From: Alphaproteobacteria bacterium
Lineage (GTDB): Bacteria; Pseudomonadota; Alphaproteobacteria; Caulobacterales; Parvularculaceae
Reading direction: 5' to 3'
DNA length: 64,000 bases
Assembly (NCBI GenBank): GCA_030426465.1
Contig: JAUHYK010000018.1
Span: 1 to 64,000, forward strand
Each line of letters opens with the position of its first letter. The first letter of the stretch is position 1. The position numbers were made by a program, and so were the translations under genes. The notes below the pieces were generated by a model that was not told the DNA's origin, searched no databases, and worked only from the letters and a program-made list of their open reading frames with translations. Below are positions 48,916 to 57,217 of the stretch, one piece after another.

Positions 48916-49317
48916 ATGGACGAGCAACGCGACATTATCGATGTAAACCCGCCCGCCGAACCGGCGCCGCAGGCCGAAACTTCCGGCGCATCCTCAATCC
49001 CGGAGGAGGAGCTAGGGCGGATCACAGGCGACGTCATCAAGTCGCTCAAAACCGTTTACGACCCGGAAATCCCGGTTGATATTTATGAGCTGGGACTCAT
49101 CTATAAGGTGGACCTTAACGACGACCGGCTATTGACGATCGATATGACGCTGACGGCGCCGGGCTGTCCGGTGGCGGGCGAAATGCCCGGCTGGGTCGAA
49201 GGCGCGGTCCGCGGCGTCGAAGGCGTTGAGGATGTGACGGTGAACATGGTGTTCGAGCCGCCGTGGACGCCGGAGCGCATGTCCGACGAAGCAAAGCTCG
49301 AACTGGGATGGTTGTAA
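48916..49317 (+). CDS. sufT: MIP18-family Fe-S assembly protein SufT
   Basis: 133 aa. An acidic Ala/Pro-rich N-terminus (1-35) is followed by the MIP18 domain (KTVYDPEIPVDIYELGLIYKV, MTLTAPGCPVAGEMP, VNMVFEPPWTPERMS). The CPVA cysteine is conserved. The family helps Fe-S cluster maturation of particular targets. Nine nt after sufS, two nt before sufA. Confidence 0.92.
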   Translation: MDEQRDIIDVNPPAEPAPQAETSGASSIPEEELGRITGDVIKSLKTVYDPEIPVDIYELGLIYKVDLNDDRLLTIDMTLTAPGCPVAGEMPGWVEGAVRGVEGVEDVTVNMVFEPPWTPERMSDEAKLELGWL

Positions 49318-49318
49318 A

Positions 49319-49687
49319 ATGGCGAGACGTCCAAGACCGAAAGTCGTAATCCTGACCGACGCCGCCGCGGCGCGCATGGGCGAAATCATGTCAGACGCTG
49401 AGGAGAATTTCATCGGCGTTAAGATCGGTGTGAAAAACGGCGGCTGCGCCGGCATGGAATACACCATGGATTACGCGACCGAGGCGGGGCCGCTTGATGA
49501 AGTCGTGGAGGAGAACGGCATCAAGATCCTGATCGATCCAAAGGCGATCCTGTTTCTCATCGGAACCCAGATCGACTTTGTCACGGAAAAGCTGTCGCAG
49601 CGTTTTGTGTTCAACAATCCGAACCAGACCGACGCCTGCGGCTGCGGCGAGAGCGTGACGATTGTGCCTGCGAAGGCTGAGGCTTGA
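49319..49687 (+). CDS. sufA: A-type Fe-S carrier (SufA/IscA family)
   Basis: 122 aa. Three conserved cysteines C43 (GGCAGM) and C107/C109 (ACGCGES) form the cluster- or iron-binding site. It accepts clusters from SufBC2D and passes them to apo-proteins. Two nt after sufT. ErpA or IscA names are alternatives; position supports sufA. The stop overlaps the next small gene. Confidence 0.93.
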   Translation: MARRPRPKVVILTDAAAARMGEIMSDAEENFIGVKIGVKNGGCAGMEYTMDYATEAGPLDEVVEENGIKILIDPKAILFLIGTQIDFVTEKLSQRFVFNNPNQTDACGCGESVTIVPAKAEA

Positions 49688-49974
49688 GCGGAGAACCCAA
49701 TAAAGGGTGGCTCAGTCGCTTTCGAGCGAAAAATTATAGATTTGCATTGCGGGTATGTGAATTCCGTTGGTTTCGCGTGTATTTTTTTGTCATTGCGGCG
49801 TTGGTCTTTCTTCGAATTGCCGCTGTAGAGAATAATCCCCATTTATTCGGATGGATGCTTCGTATCCCGGAACTTGTTATTCAGATTTTGATATGGTCTG
49901 CAATTTATCCTTGGGTTGTTTTGATTTTCACTCCAAGGGAGTCGCGTTCCTTGGACGGAACCACCCGAGAGTAA
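49684..49974 (+). CDS. Small AT-rich membrane protein at the end of the suf operon
   Basis: 96 aa starting with TTG at 49684 in a 4-nt overlap with the sufA stop (TTGA), with GAGG just upstream. Two membrane helices near residues 32-50 and 58-82. It is more AT-rich than its neighbours, like the ORF after sufB (43127) and the ORF in the atu-like operon (61530). A TCGCT-TTCG-AGCGA hairpin with a UUCG loop lies near its start (49716-49729). Not recognised. The non-ATG start lowers confidence. Confidence 0.55.
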   Translation: MSGEPNKGWLSRFRAKNYRFALRVCEFRWFRVYFFVIAALVFLRIAAVENNPHLFGWMLRIPELVIQILIWSAIYPWVVLIFTPRESRSLDGTTRE

Positions 49975-49976
49975 AG

Positions 49977-50399
49977 ATGGCTCCGTCCGCTTCCTTCCTT
50001 GACTACGTCAAAGACCTCTTCTCTCCATTCGGCGAAATTTCCGTTCGCAAGATGTTCGGCGGCGCGGGGATTTATTGCGACGGCGCGATTTTCGCGATCA
50101 TCGGCGATGATGATATCTGGTTCAAAGTCGATGATGTAACGCGCGCCGAGTTTGAGGCGGCGGGGCTTCATCCCTTCGAAGTCGAGATGAACGGCAAGAT
50201 CGGGACCATGTCCTATTACAACGCGCCGGAAGAAATCTTCGACGACAATGATGCGCTTCGCCATTGGACCGGACTGGCGCTCGCCGCTTCTGCGCGCGGC
50301 AAGAAGCCCGCGAAGAAAAAGACGGCGAAAAAGAAAGCTGCAAAAAAGGCCGCTCCGAAAACAGCAAAGTCAAAATCCGTAAAACGCGTGCGGCGATAA
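49977..50399 (+). CDS. TfoX N-terminal domain protein with lysine-rich tail
   Basis: 140 aa from the ATG at 49977, 2 nt after the preceding stop. Residues 5-105 are a TfoX_N domain (LDYVKDLFSPFGEISVRKMF, GGAGIYCDGAIFAIIGDD, APEEIFDD). Residues 109-140 are a tail of Lys, Ala and Arg (KKPAKKKTAKKKAAKKAAP and beyond) resembling histone H1-like bacterial tails, which bind nucleic acid non-specifically. TfoX_N proteins of this size have no clear function in alphaproteobacteria; a DNA- or RNA-associated role is inference. Confidence 0.85.
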   Translation: MAPSASFLDYVKDLFSPFGEISVRKMFGGAGIYCDGAIFAIIGDDDIWFKVDDVTRAEFEAAGLHPFEVEMNGKIGTMSYYNAPEEIFDDNDALRHWTGLALAASARGKKPAKKKTAKKKAAKKAAPKTAKSKSVKRVRR

Positions 50400-50436
50400 T
50401 GGGTTGCGTAATGGCCGAAACGCTTCGCGGGCGCGT

Positions 50437-50457
50437 CGCCACGATTTGATCGTGGCG
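50437..50457. repeat. 9-bp perfect hairpin downstream of tfoX-like gene
   Basis: CGCCACGAT, loop TTG, ATCGTGGCG. No T-run follows. It begins the gene-free stretch after the suf region and may stabilise the 3' end of that transcript. Confidence 0.5.
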
Positions 50458-50590
50458 TCCAGAAAGGTTGGGTTGAGTGGCTTGTAGACCCCACGGTCAA
50501 GCCATGGGGAATCGGCATTTTATTTGCGGACAAGCCGCCACTCCAAAAACGCGAAAAACACCCCGGACAGGCGAAAAAGGCCTGTTTTTT
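50458..50590 (+). ncRNA. Candidate structured small RNA ending in an intrinsic terminator
   Basis: GAGTGGC near 50473 can pair with GCCACTC near 50540, extended by TTGT/ACAA across a 3-nt bulge. Inside, CCCCA pairs with TGGGG. The block ends in a good intrinsic terminator (50567-50590). No ORF. It does not match 6S RNA, SRP RNA, RNase P RNA, tmRNA or a riboswitch that I can recall. It may instead be the 3' UTR of the suf transcript. No promoter was identified. Confidence 0.3.
50567..50590 (+). terminator. Intrinsic terminator, plus strand
   Basis: ACAGGC, loop GAAAAAG, GCCTGT, then a run of T. Orientation fits the end of the suf/tfoX transcript or of a small RNA upstream. Confidence 0.75.
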
Positions 50591-50983
50591 GAGCTTTGGT
50601 GCATAGTTATCCACCACCCCTGAACCTGCCTTATGATCGTAACCAGTCCGGATGCGGAGAGGCGGTGAGGCCTGCCGTTCCCATCGATCCGGATTGCGGC
50701 GCGCAGGATAAGAAACCAGCGTAACGGATGGTTTCTCATGCTGGCCGGTTGCAGAGCCCGGGCTTTCTCATGGCTCAACGTCAGGGGCGTAAAACCCTCC
50801 GGCGGTCATGATTACGGCCGGGCCCGCCGACGCTGAACAACGCCGCAAATGCGGGGCGTGATGCGCCCTTATGCTTCTAATGCGATGGACGTTTCACGCC
50901 CCGCGCCTCTCCACTTTATGCGTTCGGATCTTTCGGGATCGCGGCGGGACAAAACTATTGCGATGGGTGCAGGCAAGGATATG
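50591..50983. other. Gene-free stretch with several short hairpins, unassigned
   Basis: 393 bp with no convincing gene. Contents: AGAAACC/GGTTTCT and TCCGGAT/ATCCGGA stems, a palindromic AGCCCGGGCT, two copies of TTTCTCATG about 33 bp apart, and CCGC-AAAT-GCGG. A 93-codon minus-strand ORF (50497-50778) crosses it but has no recognisable content. Downstream of the minus-strand hydrolase and upstream of nothing on the plus strand. Confidence 0.5.
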
Positions 50984-51694
50984 TCAGGCGAACAGCTCGC
51001 TCAAAAAGTTTTTCATCGCCTGCCACGACCGCCGGTCGGCGTCAGCGTCATAGACCGTGCCGAAATCGGGGTCGTTTGCGACAGGGTTGGTGAAAGCGTG
51101 CATGGTTGCGCCATAGGCGTGAAGCTGCCAGTCGGCCTTGGCCTTGGTCATTTCTTCGCCGAAGGCTTTGACATTGTCGGGCGTCGCCATGGGATCGTCC
51201 CAGCCATGAAGCGCCAGCACTTTCGGATTGATGTTCGCGGCGGTGTTGCCCGGCGCATGAAGAAGGCCATGGAAACTGACGACGCCTGCGGCGTCCGCGT
51301 TCGAGCGCGCGATATCGAGAACGCAAAGCCCGCCGAAGCAAAATCCGATGGCGGCGATTTTCGAGCTATCGACTTCCGGCTGATCCTTGACCATGTCGAT
51401 GGTCGCTTTCAGCCGTTCCTGCAGCATCGGACGGTTTTCCGTGAAAGGTTTGATGAGCGCCTGGCATTCTTCTTTCGTTTCGCCAAGAACGCCTTTGCCG
51501 AACAGGTCGATGGCGACGCCGGTAAACCCAAGCTTGGCGAGCGCTTCTGCTTTTTCATTTTCAAAGGGGGAGCGGCCAGCCCAGGCGTGACAGATCAGAA
51601 CGCCCGGTTTCGGCGCGCCCTCAGGCGCCGCCAGAAAGGCTTCAAAGGTCTTACCGTCAATTGTGTAATCAAAGGAACGCGTCTGGGCCGCCAT
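50984..51694 (-). CDS. Dienelactone hydrolase family protein
   Basis: 236 aa from the ATG at 51694, preceded by GGAGGAG at 6 nt, which rules out the earlier in-frame ATGs. The nucleophile is a cysteine, C119 in GFCFGG, as in true dienelactone hydrolase. The acid is in LHGWDDPM and the His in GATMHAF. Cytosolic. The classical enzyme opens dienelactone in aromatic degradation, but no such pathway genes are near, so the substrate is open. Confidence 0.93.
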   Translation of the reverse strand: MAAQTRSFDYTIDGKTFEAFLAAPEGAPKPGVLICHAWAGRSPFENEKAEALAKLGFTGVAIDLFGKGVLGETKEECQALIKPFTENRPMLQERLKATIDMVKDQPEVDSSKIAAIGFCFGGLCVLDIARSNADAAGVVSFHGLLHAPGNTAANINPKVLALHGWDDPMATPDNVKAFGEEMTKAKADWQLHAYGATMHAFTNPVANDPDFGTVYDADADRRSWQAMKNFLSELFA

Positions 51695-51789
51695 GTCGAT
51701 CTCCTCCATCTGCAATCTGATGAAGGTTTTGCCAGCCTGATCCGCGTTTGTCAGCCTCGAAAGCTACGAAGGTGAAACACTCTATTGCG

Positions 51790-51996
51790 CTAATTGCGGA
51801 ATGCGCCGCGTTGCAGATTGCCAGCGAAGCTCGCGCAGGCTGACATGAACGCATCGGCGATGGTTTCACGGGTCGGACGCGGCGCGGTGTCGTGTAAGGG
51901 GTTGGCGCGGGCCGGTTGCTGGCCGACGAAGCTGCAGACATTATTGTCTGTCGTGATGATATACAGCTCTTGGTCGCTGCCTGAAACAATACGCAT
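51790..51996 (-). CDS. Small hypothetical protein (68 aa)
   Basis: 68 aa with start ATG at 51996 and AAGG 6 nt upstream. It begins MRIVSGSDQELYIITTDNNV, with two cysteines and no membrane helix. It lies in the 393-bp gap between pyk and the hydrolase, on the same strand as both, and no strong terminator separates it from pyk. Not recognised. The sensible start and lack of overlap with other genes are the only support. The rest of the gap holds short hairpins (GTGCA-GTTA-TGCAC, GCCGT-TCATC-ACGGC) beyond the pyk stop. Confidence 0.45.
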   Translation of the reverse strand: MRIVSGSDQELYIITTDNNVCSFVGQQPARANPLHDTAPRPTRETIADAFMSACASFAGNLQRGAFRN

Positions 51997-52087
51997 AACC
52001 CACCTTCATACCTGGCTCGTGCCGTTCATCACGGCGAGAACAGTGCAGTTATGCACAAAGTTCCCTAAGGTCTGGTGAATGGGCCGG

Positions 52088-53506
52088 TTACTCGATCGCG
52101 CCGAGGCGGCTGATCTTGAGGGTGTTGGTTTTTCCGGGCCGGCCAAAGGGATAACCGGCGAGGATGATGATGCGGTCGCCATCGACGCCGCCATTGGCTT
52201 TGGCGATGGTGTCGGCCTTTTCCAGCATCTCATGGAAATGCGAAATATCTTCGGTTACGACCGAGCGAACGCCCCAGTAAAGCGCGAGCTTTCGGGCGAC
52301 GGCGTCATCTGGCGTTGCAGCAATGACGGGGCATTTGGGCCGGTCGCGGGAAAGGCGCTGCACCGTGGAGCCGGTTTTGGTGTAGGCGACCGCGAACCGG
52401 CAATCGAGCACCTCCGCGATGCGCCGCGCCGAGAGCGTGATGGCGTCGGCGGTCGTATATTCTTCCTCCTCGCGCACCACGGTCTTGTAGCTGCCGGATT
52501 CTTCGTCTTCTTCTGTAGCCGCAATGATCCGGTCCATGATCGCCACGGCGGTGGGCGGATGGCGCCCGACTGCAGTTTCGGCGGAGAGCATGACCGCGTC
52601 GGCGCCTTGAAAGACGGCGGTCGAAACGTCCGAGGCTTCGGCGCGGGTCGGCGAAATCGATTCCACCATCGATTCAAGCATATGGGTCGCGACGATCACC
52701 GGCTTGCCGACGCGGCGGCAGGTGCGCACGATTTTACGCTGGAGGAGAGGGACGTCTTCAGGGGCGCATTCGACGCCAAGATCGCCCCGCGCGACCATGA
52801 TCGCATCGGAAAGGTCGATGATCTCGTTGATATGCTCTACCGCGGAGGGCTTTTCGATTTTGGAAATGATCCCTGCGCGGCCCGCAATGAGCTCTCGCGC
52901 CTCGCGCACATCGTCTGGCTGCTGCACAAAGGAAAGGGCGATGTAATCGACGCCAATGCTGAGCGCGAAATCGAGGTCTGTGCGGTCCTTTTCGGTCAGC
53001 GCCGAAATAGGCAAGCGCCGCCCGGGAACGTTAATGCCTTTTTTATTTTTAAGCTCGCCTGGCGTATCGGCCTTGGCGATGATGGAGCGGTCGTTGCGCT
53101 CGGAGATGGTGAGCTGCAAACGGCCGTCATCGAGTTTCAAGATGTCGCCCGGCTGAAGAACGTCAAGCAGCTCCTTGTGGGGGATGGGGATGACATGGTC
53201 GTCATTGGATTCAGGCGACAGCGAAAGTTTGTATTCTGCGCCATAGCGCAATTTGATGGAGCCGCCCTCAAAGGACCCGGTGCGGATTTTGGGGCCTTGC
53301 AGATCGGCGAACATGGCGACAGGGACGCCGGTGTCGCTCTCTATTTCACGGATCGATTTCGCCACGCCGGCGAGTTTGTCATGATCGCCGTGACTCATAT
53401 TCAGGCGAAAGACATCGACGCCGGCATTGAACAACAGGCGCAACATGGAAGGTGAGGCGCTGGCGGGGCCGATCGTGGCGACAATTTTGCAAAGACGTTT
53501 ACGCAT
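52088..53506 (-). CDS. pyk: Pyruvate kinase
   Basis: 472 aa. It converts phosphoenolpyruvate and ADP to pyruvate and ATP, the last step of glycolysis or the Entner-Doudoroff pathway. IVATIGPASASPSMLRLL, RLNMSHGDHDK, ADLQGPKIRTG, IMVARGDLGVECAPEDV and KPVIVATHMLESM are family signatures. The C-terminal domain is complete. Normal length. The gene starts 59 nt downstream of creA's stop on the same strand; a promoter in between is possible. Confidence 0.97.
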   Translation of the reverse strand: MRKRLCKIVATIGPASASPSMLRLLFNAGVDVFRLNMSHGDHDKLAGVAKSIREIESDTGVPVAMFADLQGPKIRTGSFEGGSIKLRYGAEYKLSLSPESNDDHVIPIPHKELLDVLQPGDILKLDDGRLQLTISERNDRSIIAKADTPGELKNKKGINVPGRRLPISALTEKDRTDLDFALSIGVDYIALSFVQQPDDVREARELIAGRAGIISKIEKPSAVEHINEIIDLSDAIMVARGDLGVECAPEDVPLLQRKIVRTCRRVGKPVIVATHMLESMVESISPTRAEASDVSTAVFQGADAVMLSAETAVGRHPPTAVAIMDRIIAATEEDEESGSYKTVVREEEEYTTADAITLSARRIAEVLDCRFAVAYTKTGSTVQRLSRDRPKCPVIAATPDDAVARKLALYWGVRSVVTEDISHFHEMLEKADTIAKANGGVDGDRIIILAGYPFGRPGKTNTLKISRLGAIE

Positions 53507-53565
53507 GCACGGAAGCTAGGCGGTTTCGCGCGGGCTGAGAATACTTAAATTAGGCCTTAACCCGC

Positions 53566-54048
53566 TTAATTAGCCGCTGTTTGCTGCACATCCTGTCCGT
53601 ATAGTGAAATCGTCGAAATCGCCATTTTCGCCGAACCTTCCACCGGCCGACGACTATAGGCTACGTAAATCAATGTTTGATTCTCCGAGTCATAGATCCG
53701 GCGCACCGCCATCGACTTGAACACCAGGCTGATGCGCTGGGAAAAGACTTCCTCGCCGTCTTTAGCGTTATCGATGTCGCCGATCCGGATTGGGCCGGTC
53801 TGGCGGCAGGCGATCGAAGCATTGGAGGGATCCTCGAACCAGTTGCCTTTTGAGACCCGGTCCCAGAAGCCACGATCGAAATGCGATAAATGGCAGGTGA
53901 CGCCTTCGACTTTCGGGTCAGACAGGGCCTCGACCTTAATTTCGTTGCCGACCCAGTCATTTTTGAACTCACCGACTTCTGTGTCGCTGCGACCGCAGGC
54001 GGTGAGCGCCGCTGCTGCGACGCAAGCAAATAAAAGTTTGATTCTCAT
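53566..54048 (-). CDS. creA: CreA family lipoprotein
   Basis: 160 aa from the ATG at 54048, with AAGGTGG upstream. Lipobox LTAC gives C18 as the acylated residue. The mature part matches CreA: EVGEFKNDWVGNEIKVEALSDPKV, VTCHLSHFDRGFWDRVSKGNW, and ISLVFKSMAVRRIYD. Periplasmic, conserved, function unknown. The name comes from position in an E. coli locus and implies no proven role. It has a terminator just upstream, so it starts its own transcript. Confidence 0.9.
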   Translation of the reverse strand: MRIKLLFACVAAAALTACGRSDTEVGEFKNDWVGNEIKVEALSDPKVEGVTCHLSHFDRGFWDRVSKGNWFEDPSNASIACRQTGPIRIGDIDNAKDGEEVFSQRISLVFKSMAVRRIYDSENQTLIYVAYSRRPVEGSAKMAISTISLYGQDVQQTAAN

Positions 54049-54073
54049 GGCGCCACCTTGCGCTCGCCTAAGT

Positions 54074-54102
54074 AAAAAAGCCACTTCGAAAAGCGGCTTT
54101 TT
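54074..54102 (-). terminator. Intrinsic terminator after the 59-aa membrane protein
   Basis: On the minus strand AAAAAGCC(G)CTT, loop, AAG(T)GGCTTTTTT. The T-run suits minus-strand termination of the 54125-54304 gene before creA begins. It is nearly symmetrical. Confidence 0.8.
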
Positions 54103-54124
54103 CTTTGTTTGGTCTATGGCCGGC

Positions 54125-54304
54125 TCAGCTTTCGGGAAGGTCTTTCCGTTTGGTTTTGGCCGCGGCGCTCATGATCCCGAAACCGATTACAACCAAAGCG
54201 CCGATACCGATCCAGATTGGCGGCACGCCGACCTGAAAAGCGCCGAAAGCGAGCCCGGCGGCGAGCACGATGGCTCCGAGAAGATAGGCGGTGAAAGCGG
54301 ACAT
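54125..54304 (-). CDS. Small two-helix membrane protein (59 aa)
   Basis: 59 aa from the ATG at 54304, with GGAG 7 nt upstream; the frame is open further but only this start has a ribosome site. Two membrane helices near residues 4-23 and 28-47, then a basic tail (KTKRKDLPES). Not recognised. It lies between an nmo-like gene and a terminator. The ribosome site lies inside a perfect 8-bp hairpin, which may regulate translation. Confidence 0.72.
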   Translation of the reverse strand: MSAFTAYLLGAIVLAAGLAFGAFQVGVPPIWIGIGALVVIGFGIMSAAAKTKRKDLPES

Positions 54305-54310
54305 AGCGGT

Positions 54311-54333
54311 TCTCCAGAATTTGTCTCTGGAGA
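54311..54333 (-). promoter_or_regulatory. Hairpin sequestering the ribosome site of the 59-aa membrane protein
   Basis: TCTCCAGA and TCTGGAGA, perfect 8-bp stem with a 7-nt loop. In the minus-strand mRNA the 3' arm holds the GGAG ribosome site, 7 nt before the ATG. It could act as a thermosensor or be opened by a ligand or ribosome. It is also near the nmo stop, so a 3'-end role is possible. Confidence 0.5.
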
Positions 54334-54365
54334 AAACAGCCCCAATTCGGGTTAGTTCCCTCTGA

Positions 54366-55331
54366 CTAGCGGCCGCAAAGCGCCGCTTTCGCTGCATCAT
54401 AGTCGCGCGCCATTTGGTCGACAAAGGCGGCCGTGGAGGCGACTTCCTTTACTGCGCCGACGCCCTGACCGCAGCCCCAGATATCTTTCCAGACTTTTTT
54501 GGCGTTATCGCCGCCGGATTTGAAATCCATCTTTGAAGGATCGCTCTCGGGAAGATTGTCGGGATCCATGCCGGAATTACGGATAGAAGGTTTCAGATAG
54601 TTTCCGTGTACGCCGGAAAAATAATTTGTGTAGACGATGTCGTCAGCATAGGCGTCAACGATGCCTTGTTTGTAGGCGTCATCAGCGTTTGCTTCCTCGG
54701 TGGCGATGAAAGCCGACCCGATATATCCGAAGTCGGCGCCCATCGCCTCTGCCGCCAGTACGGATTGACCGCGTGCAATGGAGCCGGACAGGGCGAGGGG
54801 ACCGTCAAACCATTCACGAATTTCCTGAACGAGCGCAAATGGCGACTGGACGCCAGCATGTCCGCCAGCGCCGGCGGCGACGCAAATAAGGCCGTCCGCG
54901 CCTTTCTCGATCGCTTTTTTCGCAAAGGTGTTATTGATCACATCATGAAGGACGATGCCGCCATAGGAATGAATGGCGTCGTAAACCTCCTCACGCGCGC
55001 CGAGGGAGGTGATGACGATCGGGACCTCGTGTTTAACGCAGGCTTCAACGTCATGCATCAGACGTTCATTGGTGCGGTGGACGATTTGGTTCACAGCAAA
55101 GGGCGCCGTCGGCAGATTGGGCTGCTCTTCCTCATGACGCGCGAGCGCCTCTTTGATCTCTACAATCCATTTGTCGAGCATTTCCGCAGGCCGGGCGTTC
55201 AGCGCCGGAAAAGAGCCAATAACCCCCGCCTGACATTGGGCGATCACCAGCTTCGGCGTTGAAACGATAAACATCGGCGCGCCGATAACGGGCAAACGCA
55301 TTTTCGCTTTGAGCTCGGAAACGGACGGCAT
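54366..55331 (-). CDS. Nitronate monooxygenase / FMN-dependent 2-nitropropane dioxygenase-like protein
   Basis: 321 aa TIM-barrel flavoprotein. PVIGAPMFIVSTPKLVIAQCQAGV at the start, GAGGHAG with the conserved His, and LSGSIARGQSVLAAEAMGADFGYIGSAF for the FMN phosphate site. Class I nitronate monooxygenases oxidise propionate 3-nitronate and similar toxins. FabK-type enoyl-ACP reductases share the fold, but no fatty-acid operon context is present. Divergent from an acyl-CoA synthetase. Confidence 0.87.
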   Translation of the reverse strand: MPSVSELKAKMRLPVIGAPMFIVSTPKLVIAQCQAGVIGSFPALNARPAEMLDKWIVEIKEALARHEEEQPNLPTAPFAVNQIVHRTNERLMHDVEACVKHEVPIVITSLGAREEVYDAIHSYGGIVLHDVINNTFAKKAIEKGADGLICVAAGAGGHAGVQSPFALVQEIREWFDGPLALSGSIARGQSVLAAEAMGADFGYIGSAFIATEEANADDAYKQGIVDAYADDIVYTNYFSGVHGNYLKPSIRNSGMDPDNLPESDPSKMDFKSGGDNAKKVWKDIWGCGQGVGAVKEVASTAAFVDQMARDYDAAKAALCGR

Positions 55332-55454
55332 GGTTTTCTCCTATTTTTCTATAGCTAAGGCGAAGCTGCGCGGTCTCGCAACCGGTAAAGACAGCCTTGT
55401 TTTGCGCGCGGGCGGGGAAAAGGGCATAATGCCGGCAAAAAAACAGGGAGCCAT

Positions 55455-57008
55455 ATGGGTCAGCGCGAAATCATAAATCCGCCCGTAATCGCCGATCTTA
55501 TTGAAGTCCAGGCGCGTGAAAGGCCTGAACGAGTTGGACTTTTGTTCGAAGGCCGGTCTTTCACTTATGCAGAAATGAATGCACGCGCGAATCAGGCGGC
55601 GCAGGCGCTTGTTTCTTTGGGTGTCGGGCGCGGCGACCGTATCGGCTGGCTTGCTCGCAATGTTGCGACATTCTGGGACGCGCTTTTTGGCGCCGCAAAG
55701 ATTGGGGCTGTCATGACCCCGATCAACTGGCGTCTCGCACCTGCAGAAGTGGCGAAAATTCTGGATGACGCCCGCCCGAAGCTGTTGGTTGGGGAGACGG
55801 CTTTTCTTGAGGCGTTAAGGGCGGCTGGTGGCGGTGAAGACGTCAATATCATGACGCTCGAAACGGGCGGTGCGGACTGTTTCGATGCATTGGTGGATAA
55901 ACAAAGCGATGTGGCGGTGGAATACGCGCCCATGCCTGAAGACGTCGCGGTGCAGCTTTACACGAGCGGCACGACAGGCCTGCCGAAAGGCGTCGTTCTC
56001 ACCAATAGCTGTTATTTTGAGGTCGGCGCCGCCGGGGGAGCCGCCGGCATCGTTATTCCGAAAACGGATGATGAAGCTATATTGCATGCGCTGCCTCATT
56101 TTCATGTCGCTGGCGTCAATTTCGGTATAATGGCTGTCGCGCGCGCAATGCCAATTATCCAGCACCGTCAGTTCGATCCTGCTGCTATCGTCAAGGAGGC
56201 GCAGGGTGACGCTCCATTGAATGCGTTCTTTGTCCCCGCCATGATTATGATGATCCTTGAAGCAGCCAAGAGCGCCGGTGCTTCGTTGGAAAAGTTTGCA
56301 GCAGTTAGCTATGGCGCGGCGCCGATGCCGGAGCCTTTACTCGATTCGGCTATTGCGGCGATGCCGAACGCCGCCTTTACGCAATTTTACGGCATGACCG
56401 AGACTACTGGCGGTGTGACCGTCCTTGCTCATGACGATCACGCCAAAGGGAAGAAGCAGCGCGTATCCGCTGGCCGGCCGCTTCCCGGTTGTGAGGTGAA
56501 AGTGTGCGATCCTGTCACCGGCGCGGAAACGCATCAGGGCGAAACTGGAGAGATCGTCGTGCGTTCGGGCTTTGTCATGGATGGTTACTGGATGAACCCT
56601 GATGCAACGCAAGAGGTCTTGCGCGATGGCTGGTACTGGTCGGGGGATGCAGGCTACGCCGATGAAAACGGATTCATTTATGTCGTTGATCGTATCAAGG
56701 ATATGATCATCTCGGGCGGCGAGAATATTTATCCTGCAGAAATAGAAAGCGTGTTGGCGACGTGCCCGGCGCTGTTGGAAGTTGCGGTGATCGGCGTACC
56801 CGATGAAAGATGGGGCGAGGCGGTCAAGGTCGTCGCGGTTAAGCGACCGGCGGCAGAGATCGACGCGGGGGATATTGTTGAATTTCTCAAAGGAAAAGTC
56901 GCTGATTTCAAGCTGCCCCAACATGTCGCTTTTTTGGACGCGTTGCCCCGAAATCCCTCCGGCAAGATTCTCAAAACGACCCTTAGAAGCGCCGAATCAC
57001 GAGGCTGA
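55455..57008 (+). CDS. Acyl-CoA synthetase (AMP-binding, long-chain fatty acid type)
   Basis: 517 aa ANL-family ligase. The P-loop [11 protein letters not shown] lies near 169-180, YGMTETTGG near 313, [21 protein letters not shown] near 402, and the C-terminal lysine is in [10 protein letters not shown]. It activates a carboxylic acid as acyl-AMP and then acyl-CoA. The fatty or terpenoid acid substrate cannot be read. Its position 3 kb before a probable atuCDEF operon makes an AtuH-like or branched-acid role plausible (inference). Confidence 0.93.
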   Translation: MGQREIINPPVIADLIEVQARERPERVGLLFEGRSFTYAEMNARANQAAQALVSLGVGRGDRIGWLARNVATFWDALFGAAKIGAVMTPINWRLAPAEVAKILDDARPKLLVGETAFLEALRAAGGGEDVNIMTLETGGADCFDALVDKQSDVAVEYAPMPEDVAVQLYTSGTTGLPKGVVLTNSCYFEVGAAGGAAGIVIPKTDDEAILHALPHFHVAGVNFGIMAVARAMPIIQHRQFDPAAIVKEAQGDAPLNAFFVPAMIMMILEAAKSAGASLEKFAAVSYGAAPMPEPLLDSAIAAMPNAAFTQFYGMTETTGGVTVLAHDDHAKGKKQRVSAGRPLPGCEVKVCDPVTGAETHQGETGEIVVRSGFVMDGYWMNPDATQEVLRDGWYWSGDAGYADENGFIYVVDRIKDMIISGGENIYPAEIESVLATCPALLEVAVIGVPDERWGEAVKVVAVKRPAAEIDAGDIVEFLKGKVADFKLPQHVAFLDALPRNPSGKILKTTLRSAESRG

Positions 57009-57217
57009 TTTCCCGCCCATGAAGGCGAAAGGGAGGGCGTTCCAGGGGCGAACTGCGCGAAAATGACTGCATCCGGCTATCTGAATCAGCCGAATTCGCC
57101 TCCCGGTTGCGACAAATGCCTTCAAAATGCCCAGTTTGTGCAGAATTGTCCCATTTTGAGGCAATAGCGCTTCCGGTTCGGCGCCGAAATTGATAGAATC
57201 GGACTTGGAGAGAAAAC

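Noticed and set aside
50606-50614. DnaA-box-like TTATCCACC in the gene-free stretch
   Set aside because: A single near-match with no cluster, no AT-rich unwinding region and no origin-linked genes.
50497-50778. 93-codon minus-strand ORF in the gene-free stretch
   Set aside because: It crosses the terminator and stems, has no good ribosome site and no family resemblance.
50664-50820. Resemblance to parts of the FMN (RFN) riboswitch: CAGTCCGGATG and AGGGGCGTAAAACCCTCCGG
   Set aside because: The two pieces are in swapped order, the middle helices are missing and no riboflavin gene follows. Probably chance.
50849-51775. 308-codon plus-strand ORF across the dienelactone hydrolase
   Set aside because: Antisense to a well-supported gene with catalytic residues and ribosome site.
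52079-53455. 458-codon plus-strand ORF across pyruvate kinase
   Set aside because: Antisense shadow of pyk, with no family signature.
57009-57217. Sigma-54/PrsR-type promoter before the VPLPA-CTERM gene
   Set aside because: No TGGCAC-N5-TTGC match could be found.
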